From the NCBI GenBank assembly GCA_027018975.1, contig JALUXN010000032.1:1-22901 (forward strand): a stretch of 22,901 nucleotides of DNA, written 5' to 3'. Both the position numbers and the translations under genes were made by a program. The DNA is from Mariprofundaceae bacterium (GTDB taxonomy: Bacteria > Pseudomonadota > Zetaproteobacteria > Mariprofundales > Mariprofundaceae). Within the stretch, counting starts at the first letter, position 1. Every line of letters starts with the position of its first letter. The notes beneath the pieces are model-generated. The model was not told the origin of the DNA. It did no database searches and saw nothing but the letters and a program-made list of their open reading frames with translations. Positions 1 through 5,532 of the stretch are shown piece after piece.

Positions 1-109
1 AATTGATCTCAAAGCATCTGCAAGCCCACGTCACCAGCGGGCTCCACTTTTCAGCACGCGCCTTTGGAATGCCGAATACATCCATCAATTGTTGTGCGGT
101 GATCTGCAT
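1..109 (-). CDS. Endolysin, GH19 chitinase-like, N-terminal part (runs off left edge)
   Basis: Reading leftward from an ATG at 109, 36 codons are open to the window edge. The start MQITAQQLMDVFGIPKARAE, followed by a WACRCFEIN segment, matches the opening of phage GH19 chitinase-type endolysins, which typically read ITAxxL...A..RFEIN before the catalytic domain. Such enzymes cut peptidoglycan at the end of the lytic cycle. A GGAGG lies about 10 bases upstream of the ATG. The gene starts downstream of a terminator (199-234), so it needs its own promoter in 110-198. The catalytic residues are outside the window, so the family call rests on the N-terminus alone. Confidence 0.62.
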   Translation of the reverse strand, partial: MQITAQQLMDVFGIPKARAEKWSPLVTWACRCFEIN

Positions 110-120
110 CTGATACGCCC

Positions 121-167
121 CTCCATCAAGATATGGATGGAGCGGAGCCCGGCGATTGCCGAGCTCC
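121..167. promoter_or_regulatory. Two dyads upstream of the endolysin, candidate late promoter region
   Basis: Between the terminator and the endolysin start are two inverted repeats. One has arms CTCCATC/GATGGAG (121-127 and 136-142). The other is a 10-bp stem with one wobble pair and a 4-base loop (144-153 and 158-167). No convincing -35/-10 pair is visible. In Mu, middle and late promoters lack a -35 box and are switched on by Mor or C binding to a dyad, so this is a reasonable place for such control. That is inference from position. Confidence 0.35.
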
Positions 168-198
168 CACATCACCCACAAGGCGCATCATGGGATAT

Positions 199-234
199 AA
201 AAAAAAGAATCCCGCCGGAACTGCTTCCGGCAGG
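199..234 (-). terminator. Rho-independent terminator of the DUF4747/membrane protein cassette
   Basis: On the minus strand a 10-bp stem (positions 225-234 pairing with 211-220, one G-T pair) closes a GCAG loop and is followed after four bases by an eight-T run (206-199). It lies about 50 bp after the stop of the membrane protein gene and 90 bp before the endolysin start. It separates the cassette from the lysis genes as its own transcription unit. Confidence 0.85.
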
Positions 235-281
235 ATAGGGTTTGAATCAGAGCCTAAGGCAGGGCTTATGGGGTTATCAAC

Positions 282-797
282 TTAACCATCACCGTTTTGA
301 ACAAGATAATTGCCATACCATCTGGAATATCTAAATATAGCCATCACCAGAGCAACCACGCTGGTCAAGGCATAGATGAACAATATTGTGCCAAGCAGCC
401 TTAGTAGCGCCGGATTCCAGACGAATGCTTGAAATATGGCTATCATGAGCGCAAATGATTGAAGAAGCAGAAAATGCACAAAGGTCGCGGATACGCTCTG
501 CATGATCGAAATGCCTTCCCGAACATCAGTTTCGGATAGCATTTGGTGAAAGCCTCTATCTCCAAAACCTATCAGCATGGCATATCCGCCCAAAGTAAAC
601 CCAAGAAGGTTCGGAAAGATATTCAATGCCTGTTTGGCTATTTCCCCAGTCTCCGCACCAACAAACAGCAACAGTCCAAATACAATTGAAAAATGAAAAA
701 ACGGGGATGTGCGTAACGCACCCCATCCGCCATAGGCAGTCCAGTATTTTTCAAAAATTGCCTTTAAAGATGCGCCTTTTGGATTATATTCTGACAT
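282..797 (-). CDS. Four-helix membrane protein of unknown function, prophage cargo
   Basis: The 171-residue protein has four hydrophobic stretches at about 33-48, 58-78, 104-124 and 133-154, a mostly soluble first 30 residues and a short charged tail. It should sit in the inner membrane. I do not recognise the family. ATG at 797 is preferred because GAGG stands five bases upstream; an in-frame TTG at 812 would add five residues. It begins 23 bp after the stop of the DUF4747-like gene and is followed by a strong terminator, so the two form one operon. It is longer than a usual holin, and the terminator separates it from the endolysin. A role in superinfection exclusion or defence together with its partner is possible but is inference; an atypical holin is the main alternative. 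Confidence 0.7.
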   Translation of the reverse strand: MSEYNPKGASLKAIFEKYWTAYGGWGALRTSPFFHFSIVFGLLLFVGAETGEIAKQALNIFPNLLGFTLGGYAMLIGFGDRGFHQMLSETDVREGISIMQSVSATFVHFLLLQSFALMIAIFQAFVWNPALLRLLGTILFIYALTSVVALVMAIFRYSRWYGNYLVQNGDG

Positions 798-820
798 GAC
801 AACCTCACTCAAAGGCGTGG

Positions 821-1672
821 CTATTCACCTCGCTTACCTGCCAACAGTGATGCCAGCCGTGAAACGTGTTTAATGAGGATATCCGTCACCCCATCACTAT
901 ATGGATCATAGTCCAGCCTGAATATACGTGGGTGATTCGTGCTTTCAACATGCTCAATACTACCATCATCAGTGACTCCGTCAGCTAAAACCTTGCCATC
1001 GCTCTTTGTGGCAAGGCTCATGACAGCCTTGGTCTCAACATCAGGCTCTATCCCTCTCCGTGAACCATATGTTTCATGCAGCCGTTCAATTTTCTGCCTT
1101 CTCAAGCGCTTGGTGAAAGCTTCTTCCTCTGCTTCCAAATCGTCTCCATTGGGTATAGTGAATGATATTTCAAGCTTTCGATAGGCACGGAACCGGCTAA
1201 ATATATCGTCAAGCTTCTCTTTGTCCGTTTCTATCTCAACATCAATCGACTGGAACCTTTCCTCTATACTTTCGTGGGAAAAGAGTCCTTCAAACAACTT
1301 CTTCATGGTTCTTGGTGATGGTGAGTGCTTAATTTTTGGCCAGAAAAGACGGTGGTTTTCTATGGAGAAAACATAAGGTATGCGGCGCAAGTTGGGTTTG
1401 AGGTGTTCTGGAACAGGAACCCCGTCAACAGGCTCAACCTCCAGTGAGTTCAACCAGTCCGCATCGGGATCAATGGAAAAGAACTTGTATATCACGCCAT
1501 ATATAAGCCCGCCATCTTCGGTGCATGATCCAATCATTCCATGATTATCACCCCATATTTTCGATATGAACTTGCCACGATGCACCATGTTGAACAACTC
1601 AAGATAATCCCGTTCACCTTCAATCGGCTGCATTTTTATATTCAACGCTGTTACCGAAAGCTGTCTACCCAT
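821..1672 (-). CDS. DUF4747-like protein, prophage cargo
   Basis: The 283-residue soluble protein opens with a beta-rich segment (VTALNIKMQP), then a YLELFNMVHRG helix and a GDNHGMIGS turn. This resembles my memory of DUF4747 proteins, which have about this length and start with a similar strand, LF-helix and G..GIFGSL pattern. The middle (about 120-215) is charged and helical. No signal peptide, membrane segment or nuclease motif is evident. The start is well set: AGGAGG lies eight bases before the ATG. The gene sits between the repressor and the lysis region, a place where temperate phages often carry genes that help the lysogen. The biochemical function is not known to me, and the family name is only moderately sure. 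Confidence 0.65.
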   Translation of the reverse strand: MGRQLSVTALNIKMQPIEGERDYLELFNMVHRGKFISKIWGDNHGMIGSCTEDGGLIYGVIYKFFSIDPDADWLNSLEVEPVDGVPVPEHLKPNLRRIPYVFSIENHRLFWPKIKHSPSPRTMKKLFEGLFSHESIEERFQSIDVEIETDKEKLDDIFSRFRAYRKLEISFTIPNGDDLEAEEEAFTKRLRRQKIERLHETYGSRRGIEPDVETKAVMSLATKSDGKVLADGVTDDGSIEHVESTNHPRIFRLDYDPYSDGVTDILIKHVSRLASLLAGKRGE

Positions 1673-1770
1673 TTTCCTATCCTCCTTAGTCTTTCAGTCA
1701 ACACTCCACGGATTGCGATGGCCGCCGTGATACTCTCTGGCCAGGCCGGACTGCCGCCTCCTTTTTTCAA
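1651..1770 (-). pseudogene. Possible remnant of a Ner-like regulator reading frame
   Basis: A short frame with a TTG start at 1770 gives 39 residues that include SPAWPESITAAIAIRG. This resembles the opening of Ner/Nlp-type phage regulators (DWHPADIIAALRKRG in the family as I remember it), but it ends soon after, overlapping the first 22 bases of the DUF4747-like gene. No start codon follows the AAAGGAGG at an ideal distance. It could be the stump of a regulator cut off when the cassette was inserted, or chance. Confidence 0.3.
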
Positions 1771-1795
1771 AACGGCCAATGGGGCCGTTTGTCAA
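1770..1795 (-). promoter_or_regulatory. Palindromic operator-like site in the leader of the DUF4747 cassette
   Basis: Positions 1770-1790 form a perfect palindrome with arms AAACGGCC and GGCCGTTT around a five-base centre. On the minus strand a consensus -35 TTGACA (1795-1790) directly precedes it. The -10 element 17 bp later is poor (TTTTGA). AAAGGAGG follows on the same strand. A near-identical site in inverted orientation lies at 2666-2686. The likely reading is a regulator-binding site that controls transcription into the cassette. Confidence 0.55.
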
Positions 1796-1810
1796 CAAGT
1801 TGGCCACTCA

Positions 1811-2602
1811 TCACGTCCGTTTACCCATCCAGATGACGCGGCCGATGATGCGCAACTGCCCGGCCTCATCGGGGGAGAATCGTTGCTCATCGTAGGCCGG
1901 GTTGTCGGATTTGACGATGACAGTGCCATCGAATCGCGTCTGGATGCGCTTCACATAGAGCAGACCATTCAGATTCAGTGCATAGATGGCATCGTGCTCC
2001 ACGCGATCGATGGAGAGATCGAGCAGCAGCAGATCGCCGGCCACCACCGTGGGCAACATCGAATCGCCGGAGGCGCGAATCAATGCCAGCCGCTGCGGAT
2101 CGGCGCCCAGCTCGAAGCGCACCCATGCCGATTTGAACGCCAGATAATCAACAATCTGCTCGGAGTGGATCAGCGAACCGCCGCCGCAGGATGCCTCCAC
2201 ATCGTAGAGCGGCAGCTTGACGAACTCATCATCTTGATCGGCCGACAGTGATTCAATAGAGGGGCGCTGCGCCGGTTCACTGCCACGCCGATCTGTTTCG
2301 CCCGGCTCATCGTAGAACAGCGCGGCTGGTGAATCCGGATCCATGCCCGGTGGTAAAGGATTGGGTCGCTTGCCCGGCAAATACATGTCGCCGCGACCAG
2401 TAAGGAGCCAATCCAAAGATGCTGATGTTTTCATACTGTAACATACAACATCACGAAATGGAATCGACCCCCTTGCCTTGGCGGTAGCTAGTTTTCCCTT
2501 AGAAATTCCAAGGGATTCAGCAACATCAGAGTCTTTGTCTATGCCTTCAATTAACTTTATGCGATCAATCACGTCGCCAACTGTTGACAGTTCGTTATTC
2601 AT
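1811..2602 (-). CDS. CI/LexA-type prophage repressor with S24 peptidase domain
   Basis: The 263-residue protein has an N-terminal CI-type helix-turn-helix region (about 8-70, including DVAESLGISKGKLATAKARG and SLDWLLTGRG) and a C-terminal S24 domain (about 125-255). The catalytic serine is Ser181 in ASGDSMLP and the lysine is Lys218 in LLYVKR. A Cys-Gly pair at 139-140 stands where LexA-like repressors have the Ala-Gly or Cys-Gly self-cleavage bond, so RecA-triggered induction is plausible. The repressor should hold the early operon silent in the lysogen. It is divergent from the Cro/Ner-like gene across a 107-bp operator region. Its own Shine-Dalgarno is weak. Confidence 0.9.
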   Translation of the reverse strand: MNNELSTVGDVIDRIKLIEGIDKDSDVAESLGISKGKLATAKARGSIPFRDVVCYSMKTSASLDWLLTGRGDMYLPGKRPNPLPPGMDPDSPAALFYDEPGETDRRGSEPAQRPSIESLSADQDDEFVKLPLYDVEASCGGGSLIHSEQIVDYLAFKSAWVRFELGADPQRLALIRASGDSMLPTVVAGDLLLLDLSIDRVEHDAIYALNLNGLLYVKRIQTRFDGTVIVKSDNPAYDEQRFSPDEAGQLRIIGRVIWMGKRT

Positions 2603-2709
2603 GATTACAATTCGCCATAATTAGTAACCAAGTTATTACAAATTGCAACATGGTTACTTTTAACCAAACGGTCTCATTGGCCGTTTTGATGAAGAAAGGA
2701 GGTGCCACA
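2603..2709. promoter_or_regulatory. Early control region between repressor and Cro/Ner-like gene
   Basis: This divergent intergenic region is packed with symmetry. AGTAACCA (2623-2630) and TGGTTACT (2651-2658) are perfect inverted 8-mers, and GGTTA-CTTT-TAACC occupies 2652-2665. The 21-bp palindrome copy is at 2666-2686. AATTGCAACAT (2641-2651) recurs exactly in the operator at 3861-3871. On the minus strand TTGCAA (2648-2643) with a TACTAA about 16 bp on could serve the repressor gene. No clear -10 for the rightward early promoter stands out. A strong AGGAGGTG at 2698-2705 sets the TTG start of the next gene. Confidence 0.65.
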
Positions 2710-2961
2710 TTGACCGGATACCGACCAGCCCAGATCAAGGCGCTACTGCTGCTGCACGGCATTTCACAGACCGAGATCGCGGAAGCTATCGATTGCCACA
2801 TTCAGCACGTCTCTGACGTCATCAACGGCCGCCGCAGCACCAAGCGTATCCGCGATGCCATTGCTGCTGCAGTGGAGCGCGACACCACCGAGCTCTGGCC
2901 CGATGAACGATTCCGCCGCCCCAGCGGCCGCATCGTCCGCCGCGCCGGATTCACACTGTAA
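2710..2961 (+). CDS. Cro/Ner-like helix-turn-helix regulator
   Basis: The 83-residue protein carries an HTH at about 10-40: IKALLLLHGISQTEIAEAID, then a recognition helix HIQHVSDVINGRRST, a pattern typical of XRE/Ner-type DNA-binding proteins. The rest is a basic tail. As the first gene rightward of the repressor it occupies the place of ner in Mu or cro in lambda and should turn down the early promoter or the repressor promoter. The TTG start at 2710 has AGGAGG seven bases upstream. An in-frame ATG at 2689 lies before this ribosome site, partly on the palindrome, and is less likely. Confidence 0.75.
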   Translation: MTGYRPAQIKALLLLHGISQTEIAEAIDCHIQHVSDVINGRRSTKRIRDAIAAAVERDTTELWPDERFRRPSGRIVRRAGFTL

Positions 2962-2992
2962 CACATCACACATCACCCACAGGAGAACCACC

Positions 2993-3415
2993 ATGAGCCA
3001 TGCAGCCACTGCTTTCTCTGACGAATCCCCCAGAACCATCACCTCTGAAATGATCGTTGAGATGGAAAAATATCGACGAAGCCGCCCTGGTCGCGGATTT
3101 GCAGAAGCGCGGGATAAATATGTCTGGTCTCGCATTTGCGACATGGAAACCAAATTTCGCCGTGGCCAACCGCTTACCGGGCCGATGCTCACCCTGCATG
3201 CGTTTACACATGAGGTTCGCGCCCTGATTCTGACTGCTGTGGCGCAGCTTGAACTTACTCATCGAGTTACTCATCGAGAACGGGCCAGATGTGGATGTCG
3301 TTGTTTCTCGCCTGAACAACGGCTGAGTTCCATGTACAAAGCGCGGCGCATAGCGGAGCCAGATGCGCCAGTGAAAGCGATCCTTGAAAACATAGTGGAG
3401 AGCCTGGATGTGTGA
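2993..3415 (+). CDS. Unknown early phage protein with an antisense-overlapped tail
   Basis: The ATG has AGGAG seven bases upstream. The first 90 or so residues are well-behaved (SEMIVEMEKYRRSRPGRGFAE and a predicted helix HEVRALILTAVAQLEL). I do not recognise the family. The last 49 codons (from about 3267) lie fully antisense to a convincing gene on the other strand and read as low-quality sequence rich in Arg and Cys. The original stop was probably lost when the reverse-strand gene was inserted, so the natural protein likely ended near residue 90. A 12-bp tandem repeat marks the boundary. Confidence 0.55.
   Translation: MSHAATAFSDESPRTITSEMIVEMEKYRRSRPGRGFAEARDKYVWSRICDMETKFRRGQPLTGPMLTLHAFTHEVRALILTAVAQLELTHRVTHRERARCGCRCFSPEQRLSSMYKARRIAEPDAPVKAILENIVESLDV
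3255..3278. repeat. Exact 12-bp tandem duplication at a convergent gene boundary
   Basis: The unit TTACTCATCGAG occurs twice in a row (3255-3266, 3267-3278). The stop codon of the reverse-strand gene is formed by the first three bases of the second unit. In the forward gene it gives a repeated THR-V-THR segment. The duplication keeps both frames in register and may be a scar of the event that joined the two genes. Confidence 0.85.
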
Positions 3416-3818
3416 ACGGATCAGCAAAAAGATGATCATTGACCTTAAGCTCACGCATGGGATAGGCCTCGTAAAAGGATCCGGCGCCCTGATCGCAATC
3501 AAAATGCATCCGTGTGATGCGAAGATCGTAGCTCATATCCCAATGGCTCATCTCTCGCATGGCATCTTCAATGTGCTGTGGTGTGGATGGGCTGAAGCTG
3601 GCGAGACCAAGCTCGGAAGCCTCTATATGAAAATACAAGGCGCACTGCATTGCGTTGCTGATTTGATGGCTTGCATAGTTGAACAGGGTCAAATCAATTT
3701 CAAACCCGCAACCTGGGCATTTCCATTGCCCGATCGCTCCGCGAACAAAGCAGACGCCACAGCCACCCTGCCGGGCGCAACGTATGCCATATCGATCAAC
3801 AAATGGTTTCGTTTCCAT
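3267..3818 (-). CDS. Zinc-ribbon protein of unknown function, reverse-strand insertion in the early operon
   Basis: The 183-residue protein has paired cysteines near its start (C20-x2-C23 and C34-x2-C37, plus C14), reading GGCGVC...KCPGCGFEIDLTLF, which is a zinc ribbon. The rest is a balanced soluble sequence with no known motif that I recognise. It runs against the early operon, so it needs its own promoter. TTGCAA and TAATCT spaced 17 bp lie just upstream on its strand, placing transcription at or very near the ATG. There is no good Shine-Dalgarno. It may be expressed in the lysogen as a moron. Function is not assignable. Confidence 0.72.
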   Translation of the reverse strand: METKPFVDRYGIRCARQGGCGVCFVRGAIGQWKCPGCGFEIDLTLFNYASHQISNAMQCALYFHIEASELGLASFSPSTPQHIEDAMREMSHWDMSYDLRITRMHFDCDQGAGSFYEAYPMRELKVNDHLFADPFTHPGSPLCFQGSLSLAHLAPLCAALCTWNSAVVQARNNDIHIWPVLDE

Positions 3819-3824
3819 GCCCCG

Positions 3825-3869
3825 AGATTACACATGCTGCAACCGCGTTGCAATTACAGTAATTGCAAC
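3825..3869 (-). promoter_or_regulatory. Perfect 23-bp palindrome overlapping a leftward sigma-70-type promoter
   Basis: Positions 3847-3857 (GTTGCAATTAC) and 3859-3869 are exact inverted repeats around a single base. On the minus strand TTGCAA (3853-3848) inside the palindrome and TAATCT (3830-3825) are separated by exactly 17 bp. The expected transcript start is around 3818, the first base of the reverse-strand ATG. A protein bound to the palindrome would block this promoter. The half-sequence AATTGCAACAT is shared with the repressor control region at 2641-2651. Confidence 0.65.
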
Positions 3870-3901
3870 ATTTTCCACACCTCGGCTTTTGGAGGCGTGC
3901 A

Positions 3902-4360
3902 ATGGCAGTGAGGTATTCCACACCACTCTCTCTGCAGGATGCCATCCACCGTTTGGTGCTGGGCGGCGAGCTGCGCATCACGGAGCTGGCCGACCGGCTG
4001 GGGTGGAGCGAGAGCAGTCTCTACCGGGCGGCCAACCCGTGCGACGAGGCTAACTTCCCCGTCACGCGGCTGATCCCGGCCATGCTGGCGCAGAATGATT
4101 ATGGCCCGCTTCACCACATCGCCGGTCGGTGCGGCTTCGCGCTCTACAAGATCCCCAAAAAGTGGGGGAAAATGCATCCGGATGAGCTGGCTGACCTGCA
4201 AAAAGCCCAGGCCGATGCCGTGCATGCACTGAGTCAATTTTTTTCAGGCGAACTCACCCCTGATCAAGCCCGCACTGCGATTGACCGTGCCATCGGCAAA
4301 TTGGCACGCGGCCGCCGCGCGGTAGATCACGGCATTAAACAGGAGGAGTTAGAACTATGA
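3902..4360 (+). CDS. Phage regulatory CII-like protein
   Basis: The 152-residue protein opens MAVRYSTPLSLQDAIHRLVL, the signature beginning of the phage regulatory CII family. An HTH follows (about 21-42, ELADRLGWSESSLYRAANP), then a region with VTRLIPAMLAQNDYGPLHHIAGRCGFALYKIP, also typical. The C-terminal third (about 95-152) is helical and basic. Such proteins regulate early or establishment promoters in temperate phages. ATG at 3902 is chosen because GGAGG is six bases upstream; the frame could extend back to 3863. The stop overlaps the next start (ATGA). Confidence 0.85.
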   Translation: MAVRYSTPLSLQDAIHRLVLGGELRITELADRLGWSESSLYRAANPCDEANFPVTRLIPAMLAQNDYGPLHHIAGRCGFALYKIPKKWGKMHPDELADLQKAQADAVHALSQFFSGELTPDQARTAIDRAIGKLARGRRAVDHGIKQEELEL

Positions 4361-4644
4361 GTAAGTTCACAAGACCCACATTAAAACAGCTGATGGAAGA
4401 CTCAGATAAATTAAAGCTCGGCAATGATGATCTGGAGGCATTCTTCACCAGGCTTATCCATGCCCGGCCCGATCTGGCGCGGCGCGCTTACCGTGAAATC
4501 ATCCTTAATGATGACGTTTGCCTGTTCGACAGGGATGAGCGGGCTCATTTGGCCGGGTGCATTGTGGATGCTCGGCGGGATCTGCTGCTGAACCCTCTAT
4601 CTCAGAACGGGGTCGGATCAACCGACGAAAACGCAACATCATGA
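4357..4644 (+). CDS. Hypothetical early phage protein
   Basis: A 95-residue acidic, helical protein (KQLMEDSDKLKLGNDDLEAFFTRLIHARPDLARRAYREIIL). It is translationally coupled to the CII-like gene through an ATGA overlap, with AGGAGG about nine bases upstream. Its last 43 bases overlap the 3' end of the convergent gene at 4602-4910. The family is not recognised. Confidence 0.65.
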   Translation: MSKFTRPTLKQLMEDSDKLKLGNDDLEAFFTRLIHARPDLARRAYREIILNDDVCLFDRDERAHLAGCIVDARRDLLLNPLSQNGVGSTDENATS

Positions 4645-4910
4645 ACCGACCATTTCATATTTGTCGGCTGAATCACGAAGGTGGTTTTATCCAACCTCTG
4701 AATGACATCCTTGATTTCAGGCGCCGCCTCTTTGCTCTGCCATGTAAAGCGAGCGCGAATCGTATCGGTGGCAAGCATAAGGTGAGGCAGATCGGCGGTA
4801 TCAAAAGCAAGGTATACAGGGCACACCTGATCGCCTGCATTGAGCGCCTCCACCAGCTTCATGAACTGTTCCAACTCATCAATAAAGGTCATTTCTATCT
4901 GTTTATTCAT
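4602..4910 (-). CDS. Hypothetical protein on the reverse strand within the early operon
   Basis: A 102-residue protein with ordinary composition (FIDELEQFMKLVEALNAGDQ, then VCPVYLAFDTADLPHLMLATD). It has no signal peptide, membrane segment or motif I recognise. GAGGAG stands eight bases before the ATG, a strong ribosome site that supports a real gene, whereas the forward frames here read as shadow sequence. It is the second reverse-strand gene in the early operon. A weak promoter (ATGACG, 17 bp, TATGCT) is visible upstream on its strand. Confidence 0.65.
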   Translation of the reverse strand: MNKQIEMTFIDELEQFMKLVEALNAGDQVCPVYLAFDTADLPHLMLATDTIRARFTWQSKEAAPEIKDVIQRLDKTTFVIQPTNMKWSVHDVAFSSVDPTPF

Positions 4911-4959
4911 TCGATTATCTCCTCTGTTTCAGGTTTGGGAATCGAAAGCATAGGAGATG

Positions 4960-4985
4960 GCCGGGGTTGCGTCATGCGCCCCGGC
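4960..4985. other. GC-rich hairpin between divergent genes
   Basis: Arms GCCGGGG (4960-4966) and CCCCGGC (4979-4985) pair perfectly around a 12-base loop. It lies in the only stretch (4911-5011) between the reverse-strand gene and the next forward gene. There is no T-run on either side, so it is not a standard terminator. It could be a protein-binding site or an RNA structure in the early transcript. Confidence 0.45.
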
Positions 4986-5011
4986 AACTTTAACCATAAG
5001 GAGGAACAACC

Positions 5012-5221
5012 ATGAAGCCAAAAGCCGACAACACCCTCAGCGATGGACGCCAGGTCGGGATGCCAGAATTTGTCGAGACCTTATTAAGGGGCGGTGCATA
5101 TCACATATCAGGCACAATCATTTTTAACGCCAACAACAACTCGATTGACTTTCAGGGTTGCACATTCACCCCTATCGACCCATCGAAGGTCGCGTCGGGA
5201 AACGTGATCGCCGAACTATGA
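5012..5221 (+). CDS. Small hypothetical early phage protein
   Basis: A 69-residue protein with a helical N-terminus (MPEFVETLLRGG) and a beta-rich C-terminal half (AYHISGTIIFNANNNSIDFQGCTFTPID). A strong AAGGAGG lies seven bases upstream of the ATG. The stop overlaps the next start (ATGA). No family is recognised. Confidence 0.7.
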   Translation: MKPKADNTLSDGRQVGMPEFVETLLRGGAYHISGTIIFNANNNSIDFQGCTFTPIDPSKVASGNVIAEL

Positions 5222-5532
5222 AGATCAACAGCAAAAAACACAGCGCGCAGGTGGGGCGGATTTTCCAGATCATCGAGACGCTGGCCGGGCATGAGTTCGA
5301 TCCGCTGGCCACCAGCGAGGTGGCCAGAGCTGTGGGCGTTGCCGCGCCGACGGCCACGCGCGATCTGCAGGCAGCGGCGCACTACGGCTGGGTGGAGCGC
5401 ACGCCGGATGGCAAATGGCGGCTGCAGGCGCGCCGCATGACCAATATCGCCGTGGCTGTGCAGCACGGCATCCAGCGCGCCCGCAGCAAATTTGAGGATG
5501 ACGCGAACAATTACACCAGGAGTGCATACTGA
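5218..5532 (+). CDS. IclR-type winged helix-turn-helix protein
   Basis: The 104-residue protein has an IclR N-terminal-like winged helix at about 12-68: VGRIFQIIETLAG, LATSEVARAVGVAAPTATRDLQAA, then the wing GWVERTPDGKWRLQ. The C-terminal helix is basic. It lacks the ligand-binding domain of full IclR regulators. Transposable phages often carry such short DNA-binding proteins before the transposase. It is coupled to both neighbours (ATGA on the left, TGATG on the right). Confidence 0.8.
   Translation: MKINSKKHSAQVGRIFQIIETLAGHEFDPLATSEVARAVGVAAPTATRDLQAAAHYGWVERTPDGKWRLQARRMTNIAVAVQHGIQRARSKFEDDANNYTRSAY

Noticed and set aside
1541..2251. Forward open frame of 236 codons across the repressor C-terminus
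   Set aside because: It is antisense to the S24 domain, has His/Gln-rich shadow composition and no ribosome site.
3408..4053. Forward frames opposite and beyond the zinc-ribbon gene
   Set aside because: They are antisense to the better-supported minus-strand protein; they lack ribosome sites and run into the CII-like gene in another frame.
4557..5015. Forward open frame of 152 codons
   Set aside because: It covers the well-supported reverse gene at 4602-4910 and ends at the start of the next gene; composition is not protein-like.
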